DNA of 33,622 nucleotides from SSSZ01 sp035345935 (GTDB lineage Bacteria > Pseudomonadota > Gammaproteobacteria > Burkholderiales > Rhodocyclaceae): assembly GCA_035345935.1 (NCBI GenBank), contig DAORDK010000029.1, positions 1-33,622 of the forward strand. Reading direction: 5' to 3'. Below, piece by piece: positions 20,068-28,411 of the stretch; within the stretch, counting starts at the first letter, position 1, and every line of letters begins with the position of its first letter. The translations under genes and the position numbers were made by a program. The notes under the pieces were generated by a model, which had not been told where the DNA came from, made no database searches, and saw only the letters and a list, made by a program, of their open reading frames with translations.

Positions 20068-20936
20068 TTGCCACCTCCGAGTCCAGGGGGAGAGCTGGGC
20101 ACCGGGCCGGCGACACTGCCCGGCATCCCGGGGGGTGCCGAAGGAACCGCGACGCCTCCGCTGGCCGGATCGTCATGATTGGGCAGGGTGACGCCCTCGG
20201 GAAGGCGGTCCGGCAGGTCCACCATGCTATTTTCGTCGATCAGGGCATGGCCGGCTTTCTGCTTTTCCTCCCAGCCCAGCCGGTAGTGCTCTCCCAAGGC
20301 GCCCTTGGCCAGTTTTGCAGGTAGCACGCGGATGGCGGCTTCCTGGAGGACGCAGGACTTTTCGCACTTGCCGCAGCCCGTACAGTGTTCCGAATGTACC
20401 GTGGGCAGGAACATGGTGTGGCGCCCGGTGCGGGTATTGGGCACCAGTTCCAGGGTGATCGCCTTGTCTATGACGGGGCACACCCGGTAGCAGACGTCGC
20501 AACGCAGCCCCAGGAAATTGAGGCAGGTTTCATGGTCGATGAGGACGGCAAGTCCCATCTTCGCCTTATTGATGTCGGTGAGTCCGTGGTTCAGGGCACC
20601 CGTGGGGCAAGCCTTGACACAAGGAATGTCCTCGCACATTTCGCACGGGCCCTGGCGAGCGGTGAAATAAGGCGTTCCCGTGGCAACCGGTGTTTCGGGC
20701 TTGGCTAGGCTGAGGATCTTGTAGGGGCAGTCACGGACGCACATTCCGCACCGGATGCACGCGCCGAGGAAGTCTTCCTCCGGCCCGGCGCCGGGGGGGC
20801 GCAGGGCGAGCGCCGGCAACGCCTTGGACTGCTTGGCGTAGAGCCCCAGCCCCAGACCGAGCATGCCCACGCCGCATGCCATCTTGGCGCTGTCGGCGAG
20901 AAATTGTCGGCGGGCGGCGGAAGAGGAAGGGGCCAT
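20064..20936 (-). CDS. napG: Ferredoxin-type protein NapG
   Basis: This 290-residue protein starts with a Tat-like signal (ARRQFLADSAKMACG, then a hydrophobic stretch). It carries four 4Fe-4S motifs: CIRCGMCVRDCP, CEMCEDIPCVKACP, a third ending LRCDVCYRVCP, and CTGCGKCEKSC. It works in the periplasm with membrane NapH as quinol dehydrogenase. The last 45 residues form a proline- and glycine-rich tail that looks longer than in enterobacterial NapG. The ATG has no evident ribosome-binding site, and a GC-rich hairpin lies 14 bases before it. Confidence 0.94.
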   Translation of the reverse strand: MAPSSSAARRQFLADSAKMACGVGMLGLGLGLYAKQSKALPALALRPPGAGPEEDFLGACIRCGMCVRDCPYKILSLAKPETPVATGTPYFTARQGPCEMCEDIPCVKACPTGALNHGLTDINKAKMGLAVLIDHETCLNFLGLRCDVCYRVCPVIDKAITLELVPNTRTGRHTMFLPTVHSEHCTGCGKCEKSCVLQEAAIRVLPAKLAKGALGEHYRLGWEEKQKAGHALIDENSMVDLPDRLPEGVTLPNHDDPASGGVAVPSAPPGMPGSVAGPVPSSPPGLGGGK

Positions 20937-20950
20937 GGTCGTCGGCCGGC

Positions 20951-20972
20951 GGGTGGGGCCAGGGCCCCACCC
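20951..20972 (-). repeat. Perfect GC-rich hairpin in the napA-napG gap
   Basis: GGGTGGGG and its complement form a near-perfect palindrome, about 9 bp per arm around a 4-base turn. It lies in the 80-base gap between napA and napG and 14 bases before the napG start codon. No T run follows, so it is not a classic terminator. It may stabilise the upstream message or limit napG translation. Confidence 0.55.
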
Positions 20973-21016
20973 TTGCTCGGCACTCCCTGATTGCCTTATT
21001 CCGTTCTACGCTTGCC

Positions 21017-23566
21017 TCAGGCCTTGACCACCTTGCACGCGCACTTTTTGAAATCGGTCTCTTTCGAGATTGGGCAAGTGGCGTCCAGGGTCAGCTTGTT
21101 GACCAGGCGGCTTTCGTCGAAGAAGGGGATGAAGACCAGTCCCACTGGGGGTTTGTTGCGGCCCTTGGTCTCCACGCGCAGCTGGATTTCGCCACGGCGG
21201 GTCGCCACTTTGACGACATCGTTGCGGGCGAGCCCCCGTTTCTTGGCGTCTTCCGGATTCATGTAGACCACGGCGTCGGGTACCGCCTTGTAGAGTTCGG
21301 GAACGCGCCGCGTCATAGAGCCTGTGTGCCAGTGCTCCAGCACGCGGCCGGTGCACAGCCAGAGGTCGTAGTCGCTGTCCGGCATTTCTGCCGCCGGCTG
21401 ATAGGGCAGGGCGAAAACCACTGCCTTCCCATCCGGATGACCGTAGAAGCGTACGCCTTCGCCCTTGGGCACGTAGGAATCGTAGCCTTCGCGGAAGCGC
21501 CACAGGGTTTCCTTGCCGTCTACCACTGGCCAGCGCAGACCCCGTGCCCTGTGATAGACCTCGAAGGGGGCCAGGTCGTGAGCCTTGCCGCGGCCAAAAG
21601 CGGCGTATTCCTCGAATAGACCCTTCTGCAGGTAATAGCCCACCGCTTGGGATTCGTCGTTCATGTAGCCCTTGATGCCGTGCTCGTTGGTCGTCTTCAC
21701 GTCCTCCAGACCAAACTTGTTGACCTGGCCATTGGCGTAGAGGACATCGTAGAGGGTCTTTCCCTTGTATTCCGGCGCCTTGTCGAGGAGTTCGGCAGGC
21801 CAGACGTCTTCCATCTTGAAGCGCTTGGAAAATTCCACGTACTGCCAGAGATCGGACTTGCACTCGCCCGGTGCCTTCACCTGCTGGCGCCAGAACTGGC
21901 CCCGGCGCTCGGCGTTGCCGTAGGCGCCCTCTTTCTCCATCCACATGGCAGAAGGCAGGATGAGGTCGGCGGACATGGCGGACACCGTCGGATAGACGTC
22001 GGAATGGACCACGAAGGCCTTCGGGTTGCGCCAGCCGGGATAGACCTCCTCATTGACATTGGGCCCGGCCTGCATGTTGTTGGTGGTGGTAGACCAGAAG
22101 AAGCCCACCTTGCCGTCCTTCAAGGCCCGGGACTGGGCCACGGCGTGCAGCCCGATCCAGTCGGGAATGGTGCCGGCGGGGAGCTTCCAGAGCTTTTCGG
22201 AGACTTCCCGGTGCTTCGGGTTCATCACCACCATGTCGGCCGGCAGGCGGTGGGCGAAGGTGCCGACCTCGCGGGCGGTGCCGCAGGCCGAGGGCTGGCC
22301 GGTGAGGGAGAAGGGGCCGTTGCCGGGTTCGGAAATCTTGCCCACCAGGAGGTGGACGTTGTAGATCATATTGTTCACCCAGGTGCCCCGGGTGTGCTGG
22401 TTGAACCCCATGGTCCAGTAGGAGCAGACCTTGGTCTTGGGATCGGCATAGGCCTTGGCCAGGGCTTCCAGATTTTCCTTGGGAACGCCGGAGATCTCGT
22501 GGGCCTTGTCCAGGGTGTACTCGGAAACGAAGGCCTTGAATTCGTCGAAGGTCATCGGCGACGAGTTGTTCGGGTTGCCCTTGGGTTTGCCGTCCTCGCC
22601 GGGATAGCCGTTGTTCATGGCCACCTTTTCCAGCGGGTGGTTCGGCCGTAGGCCATAGCCGATGTCGGTGACGCCCTTGGCGAACTTGACGTGCTTGTCC
22701 ACGAAGGCCTGGTTCACTGCACCGCTCTGGATGATGTGATTGCAGACGTAATTGAGGATGGCGAGGTCCGACTGGGGATTGAAGATCAGAGTATTGTCGG
22801 CGAGCTCGCAGGAGCGGTGGCCGAAGGTGGACAGGACGTGGATCTTGACGTGTTTGGCGGTGAGGCGACGGTCGGTGATGCGCGACCACAGGATGGGGTG
22901 CATCTCGGCCATGTTGGAGCCCCAGAGCACGAAGGCGTCGGCATGTTCCATGTCGTCGTAGCAGCCCATGGGTTCGTCGATGCCGAAGGTGCGCATGAAG
23001 CCGGCGACGGCGGAGGCCATGCAGTGGCGGGCATTGGGATCGATGTTGTTGGAACGGAAGCCGGCTTTGAACAGCTTGGCAGCGGCATAGCCTTCCCACA
23101 CGGTCCATTGGCCGGAACCGAACATGGCAACGTTGCGCGGGCCGCCTTCCTTGAGAGCTGCCTTGCACTTCTCCTCCATGATGTCGAAGGCCTGTTGCCA
23201 GGAGACGGGTTTGAAGTCGCCGTTCTTGTCGAACTTGCCGTCCTTCATGCGCAGGAGCGGTTGGGTCAGCCTATCCTTGCCGTACATGATCTTGGAAAGG
23301 AAATAGCCCTTGATGCAGTTGAGGCCGCGATTCACCGGCGCGTCCGGGTCGCCCTGGGTGGCGACCACGCGGCCGTCCTTGACGCCCACCAGCACTCCGC
23401 AACCGGTGCCGCAGTAGCGGCAGACGCCCTTGTCCCAGCGCACGCCGTCGTTTTTGCCCTTCTGTTGGGCAAACGCCGTCGGGGCGCCGAAGCCGGCGAC
23501 CGTGGCGGCCGCGGCGGCGGCTTGAGTCTTGATGAAGTCACGCCGGGTCAGTTTCATTTCGATCAT
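21017..23566 (-). CDS. napA: Periplasmic nitrate reductase catalytic subunit NapA
   Basis: This 849-residue molybdopterin (bis-MGD) enzyme reduces nitrate to nitrite in the periplasm. It has a Tat signal (LTRRDFIKTQ, residues 6-15, then an alanine-rich stretch to AFAQ). The N-terminal 4Fe-4S ligands are C49, C52, C56 (CRYCGTGC) and C84 (NCIKGY). The molybdenum ligand is C182 in ARHCMASAVAGF. Other family phrases are FWSTTTNNMQAGPN, ILPSAMWMEKEGAYGNAERR, LCTGRVLEHWHTGSMTRRVPEL and KETDFKKCACKV. The ATG at 23566 is chosen because a perfect AGGAGG stands six bases before it; it follows the napD stop by one base. Confidence 0.97.
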   Translation of the reverse strand: MIEMKLTRRDFIKTQAAAAAATVAGFGAPTAFAQQKGKNDGVRWDKGVCRYCGTGCGVLVGVKDGRVVATQGDPDAPVNRGLNCIKGYFLSKIMYGKDRLTQPLLRMKDGKFDKNGDFKPVSWQQAFDIMEEKCKAALKEGGPRNVAMFGSGQWTVWEGYAAAKLFKAGFRSNNIDPNARHCMASAVAGFMRTFGIDEPMGCYDDMEHADAFVLWGSNMAEMHPILWSRITDRRLTAKHVKIHVLSTFGHRSCELADNTLIFNPQSDLAILNYVCNHIIQSGAVNQAFVDKHVKFAKGVTDIGYGLRPNHPLEKVAMNNGYPGEDGKPKGNPNNSSPMTFDEFKAFVSEYTLDKAHEISGVPKENLEALAKAYADPKTKVCSYWTMGFNQHTRGTWVNNMIYNVHLLVGKISEPGNGPFSLTGQPSACGTAREVGTFAHRLPADMVVMNPKHREVSEKLWKLPAGTIPDWIGLHAVAQSRALKDGKVGFFWSTTTNNMQAGPNVNEEVYPGWRNPKAFVVHSDVYPTVSAMSADLILPSAMWMEKEGAYGNAERRGQFWRQQVKAPGECKSDLWQYVEFSKRFKMEDVWPAELLDKAPEYKGKTLYDVLYANGQVNKFGLEDVKTTNEHGIKGYMNDESQAVGYYLQKGLFEEYAAFGRGKAHDLAPFEVYHRARGLRWPVVDGKETLWRFREGYDSYVPKGEGVRFYGHPDGKAVVFALPYQPAAEMPDSDYDLWLCTGRVLEHWHTGSMTRRVPELYKAVPDAVVYMNPEDAKKRGLARNDVVKVATRRGEIQLRVETKGRNKPPVGLVFIPFFDESRLVNKLTLDATCPISKETDFKKCACKVVKA

Positions 23567-23567
23567 C

Positions 23568-23840
23568 TCAGGCCTCCTCGTCTGGATTGTTTTCATAGCG
23601 GTGATACACCAGCGACGCAGACAGTACGTCCGGCAGCTGGCGTATCGTTTCGAACAGGGTGACGGTCGCCTCGTCGGATCCGGTTTCCAGCGTCACGATC
23701 AGCCGCCCATCTTCGGCGACGGCATGAATGTCGACGCCCTTCAGGGCTGAGAGCGCGGCTTGCAGCGCAGCGCCCCCCTCGGGCCTGGCGGCGACGATGA
23801 GGCTGGAAATGTGTGCGGGAGTGGGAGCAAGGGAAGCCAT
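23568..23840 (-). CDS. napD: NapA-specific chaperone NapD
   Basis: This 90-residue cytoplasmic protein binds the Tat signal of NapA and prevents export before cofactor insertion. Family phrases are HISSLIVAARPEG, LKGVDIHAVAEDGRLIVTLE, IRQLPDVLSASLVYHRYE. The ATG at 23840 gives a protein close to the length of E. coli NapD but lacks a good ribosome site. A TTG at 23870 would add ten residues and has AGGGA four bases before it, so it is a real alternative. It is the first gene of napDAGHB, with the napA start one base after its stop. Confidence 0.92.
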   Translation of the reverse strand: MASLAPTPAHISSLIVAARPEGGAALQAALSALKGVDIHAVAEDGRLIVTLETGSDEATVTLFETIRQLPDVLSASLVYHRYENNPDEEA

Positions 23841-23946
23841 GGGCAACTCGTCGATGAGTGGTCCGGGCAATTTATCCCTGGGAGCGGTAGGGTGTTCTTA
23901 ACTCAAGTCAAACCTGGAGAGCGTCAATCCTCCTTTTGGCTATTTG

Positions 23947-23960
23947 TTGATCCAGATCAA
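23947..23960. promoter_or_regulatory. Perfect FNR/Anr-type box upstream of napD
   Basis: TTGATCCAGATCAA matches TTGAT-N4-ATCAA at all ten defined positions. On the minus strand, TTGACG (23927-23922) and AGTTAA (23903-23898) could be -35 and -10 elements with 18 bases between. That would place the box near -62, a usual class I position. The -10 is weak, so the exact start is uncertain. The box also sits only 11 bases from the tatD stop. Confidence 0.7.
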
Positions 23961-23970
23961 ACCCAAGGGG

Positions 23971-24735
23971 CTAGCCCATTCGGGGAAGGACGCTTCGGGC
24001 GTTGGCGCTGCAAGCCACCGCCGCTTCTTGCAGGTCCATCCCGCGCAGCCGAGCGAATTCGGTCGCAATTCCGGTCAGTTCTTGCGGCGTGTTGCGGCCA
24101 CGATCAAGCCAGGCCGGCGGGATGTCCGGGGCGTCGGTTTCGAGGACGATGGCGTCCAGGGGTAGGGTTGCCGCGAGAGTCCGGATGCGAGTCGATCCCG
24201 CGTAGGTCATCGAGCCGCCGAATCCCAGCTTGAATCCCAGCGCTAAAAAGGTCTCGGCCTGCTGGCGGCTTCCGTTGAAGGCGTGGGCGATGCCTCCGGG
24301 GACCTCGATGCGACGCAGATGTTTGAGGACATGATCGACGGCCCGGCGCACGTGCAGGATCACCGGCAGGGAGAATTCCCGCGCGAGTTTCAGTTGCTGA
24401 ACGAAGAAGAATTCCTGGCGAGGCAGGTCTAGATCGGGCAAGTAGCAGTCCAGCCCGATTTCGCCCACCGCGACCGGATGCTCGGAGACCAGCCAATCCC
24501 GTAGTACGTCCAGGTCTTCCGGCGCTGCCTCGCGGACGTAGAGGGGATGCAGTCCATACGCGGGGTGGCAACCGGCATAAGCTCGGCAGCAGTCCCGCAG
24601 GCGAGCAAAATCGGCTGCGGAAACTCCCGGGACGACGATCTCGGCCACCCCGGCGCGGTTCGCCGCCGCGACCAAGTCCGAACGATCTTTGTCGAATTCG
24701 CGCGCGTCGAGGTGGCAGTGCGTGTCGATCAGCAT
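23971..24735 (-). CDS. tatD: TatD-family metal-dependent hydrolase/DNase
   Basis: This 254-residue TIM-barrel hydrolase shows the family motifs in order: IDTHCHLD at the N-terminus (metal ligands), VAVGEIGLDCY, PVILHVRRAVDHVL, GGIAHAFNGSRQQAE and IVLETDAPDIPP. TatD proteins are Mg-dependent 3'-5' exonucleases linked to DNA repair and quality control. The start at 24735 (MLIDTHCHLD) fits the family; the longer open frame upstream overlaps dadA and adds nothing similar. It overlaps the dadA stop by seven bases, so the two are co-transcribed. Confidence 0.93.
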   Translation of the reverse strand: MLIDTHCHLDAREFDKDRSDLVAAANRAGVAEIVVPGVSAADFARLRDCCRAYAGCHPAYGLHPLYVREAAPEDLDVLRDWLVSEHPVAVGEIGLDCYLPDLDLPRQEFFFVQQLKLAREFSLPVILHVRRAVDHVLKHLRRIEVPGGIAHAFNGSRQQAETFLALGFKLGFGGSMTYAGSTRIRTLAATLPLDAIVLETDAPDIPPAWLDRGRNTPQELTGIATEFARLRGMDLQEAAVACSANARSVLPRMG

Positions 24736-25982
24736 CCGAGAAACGGGAATTCGGGTTCCGGGCGCCGGCCGCCGATCAGGTCGGCAAGGGCGGCAGCGGA
24801 ACCGCAGGCCAGAGTCCAACCCAGGGTTCCGTGACCCGTATTGAACCATAGGTTGTCCAAGCTACTGCGGCCGACGAGGGGACGATTGGAGGGCGTTGCC
24901 GGACGCAGGCCGCACCAGAACCGAGGTTCTCCTGCAGCGCGCAAGTTCGGGAAGAGCTCCCGGGTTCGGTCCATCAGCGCCGTGCAGCGCACTGGGTCGA
25001 GGTCCAGGTTATAGCCGTTGAATTCTGCCGTTCCGGCAATGCGGAGACGTTCTCCCAGGCGCGAGAAGACAATCTTCCGCCCGTCGTCGGTGAGGCTGAC
25101 GCGAGGAGCGCCGCTGTCCGGAGCCAGAGGCAAAGTCGCCGAGTAGCCCTTGGCAGGATAGACCGGCAATCGCATGCCCAGGGGACGAACGAGTCCGGCG
25201 CTATGGCTGCCGAGGGCGAGCACGTAGGCGTCGGCCGTCATCAGCGCGCCTTCTCCGTTTGTCTCCGCCACCACGCCGGCCAGGCGTTTGCCTGCGGGGG
25301 CCAGACGCCGGAGGGTCACGCCATAGCGGAAGTCGACCCCTGCGGCGGCGGCCCGCTCGGCGAGGGCGACGGTGAAGCGGTGCGCATCCCCCGACTCGTC
25401 GGAGGGCGTGTAGTCTCCTCCGACGATGAGTTGGCGGGCGCCTGCCAGGGCGGGTTCGATCTCCTGGCAACGCGCCCCGGTGACGGTCTCGCGATCCAGT
25501 CCGAGGGAGCGCATGAAGCGGGCCGCCGCCTTGGCCTGAGCGAATTCGCCGACGTCGGTATAGATGTGAAGGATGCCGCGCTGCAACTGGTCGTATTCGA
25601 GGCCGAGTTCCTGGCGCAGCTCCCCCAGGCAGCGCCGGCTGTAGAGCGCGAGGGCGACGATCGCCCGGACGTTTGCTTGCGTGCGACCCGGCAGGCAATT
25701 CGCCAGGAAACCGAGGCCCCAGCGGAAGAAGTCCGGGTCCAATCGCCAGCGGACCAGCAGCGGGGCGTCCTGGCGGCCGATCCAGGCCGCAATTCGCCCG
25801 AGCGCGTGCGGGTTGGCCCAGGGTTCCGCATGGGAGACGGAAATCTGGCCGCCGTTGGCAAAACTGGTTTCAAGGGCGGCGCCGGGCTGACGGTCGACGA
25901 CGGTGACCTGGTGGCCGTCCCGGGCGAGATACCAGGCGCTCGCGGTGCCGACCACGCCGGCGCCGAGCACCAGGATCCGCAT
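24729..25982 (-). CDS. dadA: D-amino acid dehydrogenase DadA-like (FAD)
   Basis: This 417-residue flavoprotein begins with a dinucleotide-binding motif MRILVLGAGVVGTASAWYLARDGHQVTVVDRQ. The DadA phrase ETSFANGGQISVSHAEPWANP follows. The C-terminal part has the FAD-domain phrases PVYPAKGYSATL and WCGLRPATPSNRPLVG and ends with TGHGTLGWTLACGSA. It would oxidise D-amino acids, such as D-alanine, to 2-oxo acids at the inner membrane and feed electrons to quinone. The start at 25982 is chosen from the family N-terminus. It lies 34 bases after spoT and overlaps tatD. Confidence 0.93.
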   Translation of the reverse strand: MRILVLGAGVVGTASAWYLARDGHQVTVVDRQPGAALETSFANGGQISVSHAEPWANPHALGRIAAWIGRQDAPLLVRWRLDPDFFRWGLGFLANCLPGRTQANVRAIVALALYSRRCLGELRQELGLEYDQLQRGILHIYTDVGEFAQAKAAARFMRSLGLDRETVTGARCQEIEPALAGARQLIVGGDYTPSDESGDAHRFTVALAERAAAAGVDFRYGVTLRRLAPAGKRLAGVVAETNGEGALMTADAYVLALGSHSAGLVRPLGMRLPVYPAKGYSATLPLAPDSGAPRVSLTDDGRKIVFSRLGERLRIAGTAEFNGYNLDLDPVRCTALMDRTRELFPNLRAAGEPRFWCGLRPATPSNRPLVGRSSLDNLWFNTGHGTLGWTLACGSAAALADLIGGRRPEPEFPFLGC

Positions 25983-26016
25983 CAGTCGTCCAGCCTTGTG
26001 AGACTGGAGCGGTCCC

Positions 26017-28167
26017 TCATTCCTGGCCTCCACGGTCGCGGTAGATTCGACTCACTTCCGGGATGTGGCGCAACCCACGGAGCACCTGGGCGAGATGGGC
26101 CCGGTTGGCGACCTGGATGGTGAAGCCCAGGGAGGTGAATAAGCGTTCCGGGCTGGCATCCATGGACACATCCTCGATATTCGACCCGGCTTCGGCGATT
26201 GCCGCCGCCACCTGGGCCAGGACGCCGCGGGTGTTCTTGACCTCGACCCGGATGCGGACGTCGAACAGAGCTCCCTCCTCCGGTTCCCACTCGACGTCGA
26301 TCCATTTCTGCGGCTCGCTCGAGCGGGAGATGCGGATGGTGGGACAGTCATGGGTATGGACGACCAGCCCGTGCCCCTTGCGTATGGAACCGATGATCGG
26401 ATCGCCGGGGATCGGCTGGCAACATTTGGCCAATTGAATGGCCATGCCTTCGGTGCCCCGTATGGTGAGTGCGCCGCCGCCTTCGGCGGCCGGGGCGTCG
26501 TCACGTGCGAGCAGGCGGCGGGCGACCACGGAGGGCAGGCGCTTGCCCAGGCCGATGTCGGTGAAGACCTCATCGCGGGACTTGTTCCCGCTGTTTTTCA
26601 GCAGCTGCTCCCAGGCCGAATTGGGGACCATCGAAGCCACGACGCCCAGGGCCATCAGTTCCTGATTGAGAAGCCGCTCGCCCAGCGAGGCCGACTCCTC
26701 GTTCTGCATGGTGCGCAGGAAATGGCGAATCTTGCTGCGTGACCGGCCGGTCTTGATGTAGGTGAGCCAGGCGGGATTGGGACTGGCGTGCGGCGCCGTG
26801 ATGATTTCCACCAGGTCGCCGTTCTTCAGTTCGGTGCGCAGCGGGGCCAGTTCATGGTTGATGCGGGCTGCGGTACAGTGATTACCCACATCGGTGTGGA
26901 CGGCGTAGGCAAAATCGACCACGGTCGCCCCTCGCGGAAGCGCGAGAATCTTGCCCTTGGGCGTGAAGACATAGACCTCGTCGGGAAAGAGGTCGATCTT
27001 GACGTTCTCGAAGAATTCGGCGGAATCGCCGCTCTGCATCTCGAGCAGCGATTGCAGCCATTTGTGGGTCTTGATCTGGAGTTCGGCCCCGCTTTGCTCG
27101 GTGTCTTTGTAGAGCCAGTGGGCTGCGATCCCTTCCTGGGCGACATGGTGCATCGATTCGGTCCGGATCTGGACTTCGACGGGAGTGCCATAGGGGCCGA
27201 TCAGGGTGGTATGCAGGGACTGGTATCCGTTGGCCTTGGGGATGGCGATATAGTCCTTGAATTTCCCGGGGACCGGCTTGTAGAGGGCATGAAGGGCACC
27301 GAGCGCCAAATAGCAGGCGGGAACGCTGCCCACCACGACCCGGAAGCCGTAGATGTCGAGCACTTGGGAAAAGGACAGCTGCTTTTCCTTCATCTTGCGA
27401 TAGATGGAGTACAGCGTCTTTTCGCGGCCGAAAACGTCGGCTTCGATGGTCGCAGATTGGAGCTTGCCGCGGATACCATCGGTGATCTTGGCCAGCAATT
27501 CCCGGCGGTTCCCGCGGGCGGCCCGCACGGCCTTCGCGAGTACCTCAGCCCGGTGGGGATGGAGCAGACGGAAGCAGTTGTCCTGGAGCTCCCGGTAGAG
27601 CTTGTTCAGTCCCAGTCGCAGGGCGATGGGCGCATAGATTTCGAGGGTTTCCGAGGCGATCCGGCGCTGCTTGTCGGGGCGCACGGCGGCCATGGTGGCC
27701 AGGTTGTGCTGGCGGTCGGCGAGCTTGATCAGGACGACGCGCAAGTCCCGCGCCATGGCCATCAACATCTTGCGGAAATTTTCGGCCTGGGCCTCGTGAT
27801 ACGAGGCGAACTCCATCTTGTCCAGTTTGGAGAGGCCATCCACCAGTTCGGCGACCTCGCGGCCGAAGAGGTCGGTCAGTTCTCGTTTGGTGGCCCCGGT
27901 GTCTTCAAGGACATCATGGAGCAGGGCCGCCATGATTGCTTCGGTGTCCATTCGCCACTCGACCACCGCTCCGGCGACGGCCAAGGGGTGGGTGATGTAA
28001 GGCTCGCCGGAGAGGCGTTTTTGGTTCGCATGCGCCCGCGCCGAGTAGGCGTAAGCCTCCCGGATGCGGCGAACCTCCGCTGGGGAAAGATAAACGAGGC
28101 TATCGACGAAGGCCCGGAAATCCGGGTCTTCAACTGAGGGCGTAGGCAGCGGCGGAGCGGGATCCAT
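26017..28167 (-). CDS. spoT: Bifunctional (p)ppGpp synthetase/hydrolase SpoT
   Basis: This 716-residue stringent-response enzyme makes and degrades (p)ppGpp. The HD hydrolase domain covers about residues 45-145, with H60 and the H84-D85 pair in ALLHDVLEDT intact. The synthetase domain (about 245-360) has GKFKDYIAIPKANGYQSLHTT and VEVQIRTESMHHVAQEGIAAHW. A TGS domain (VYVFTPKGKILALPRGATVVDFAYAVHTD) and a C-terminal ACT domain (about 640-716) follow. The positively charged K-F-K-D motif marks the bifunctional SpoT type rather than RelA. The order gmk-rpoZ-spoT is conserved in proteobacteria; spoT begins 21 bases after rpoZ. Confidence 0.96.
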   Translation of the reverse strand: MDPAPPLPTPSVEDPDFRAFVDSLVYLSPAEVRRIREAYAYSARAHANQKRLSGEPYITHPLAVAGAVVEWRMDTEAIMAALLHDVLEDTGATKRELTDLFGREVAELVDGLSKLDKMEFASYHEAQAENFRKMLMAMARDLRVVLIKLADRQHNLATMAAVRPDKQRRIASETLEIYAPIALRLGLNKLYRELQDNCFRLLHPHRAEVLAKAVRAARGNRRELLAKITDGIRGKLQSATIEADVFGREKTLYSIYRKMKEKQLSFSQVLDIYGFRVVVGSVPACYLALGALHALYKPVPGKFKDYIAIPKANGYQSLHTTLIGPYGTPVEVQIRTESMHHVAQEGIAAHWLYKDTEQSGAELQIKTHKWLQSLLEMQSGDSAEFFENVKIDLFPDEVYVFTPKGKILALPRGATVVDFAYAVHTDVGNHCTAARINHELAPLRTELKNGDLVEIITAPHASPNPAWLTYIKTGRSRSKIRHFLRTMQNEESASLGERLLNQELMALGVVASMVPNSAWEQLLKNSGNKSRDEVFTDIGLGKRLPSVVARRLLARDDAPAAEGGGALTIRGTEGMAIQLAKCCQPIPGDPIIGSIRKGHGLVVHTHDCPTIRISRSSEPQKWIDVEWEPEEGALFDVRIRVEVKNTRGVLAQVAAAIAEAGSNIEDVSMDASPERLFTSLGFTIQVANRAHLAQVLRGLRHIPEVSRIYRDRGGQE

Positions 28168-28188
28168 CAGTCTGCACCGCCCTCATCC

Positions 28189-28395
28189 TCAAGCCTGACC
28201 GCGATTGAGGACTTCCAGGCCGACCTTGCCGAGGGAAATTTCCCGCAGGGCGATGACCGTCGGTTTGTCCTTTTCCGCATCCACCAGAGGGGTGGCACCG
28301 CTGGCGAGCTGGCGCGCGCGGTAGGTGGCGGCCAGGGTCATCTGGAAGCGGTTAGGGATTCTTTTCAGACAATCGTCGACGGTAATGCGGGCCAT
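28189..28395 (-). CDS. rpoZ: RNA polymerase omega subunit
   Basis: This 68-residue protein has the omega signature MARITVDDCLKRIPNRFQ, then TLAATYRARQLASG and KPTVIALREISLGKV. Omega promotes RNA polymerase assembly and binds ppGpp at its interface, which fits its place next to spoT. GAGG lies ten bases before the ATG. The gap to gmk is 16 bases. Confidence 0.97.
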   Translation of the reverse strand: MARITVDDCLKRIPNRFQMTLAATYRARQLASGATPLVDAEKDKPTVIALREISLGKVGLEVLNRGQA

Positions 28396-28411
28396 TTAGG
28401 TAAACCTCAAA

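Noticed and set aside
21647..23662. Two long plus-strand frames opposite napA
   Set aside because: Antisense shadows of a strongly conserved gene with all cofactor motifs on the minus strand.
26788..28137. Long plus-strand open frame (449 codons) opposite spoT
   Set aside because: Shadow of a conserved essential gene; no domain is recognisable in the translation.
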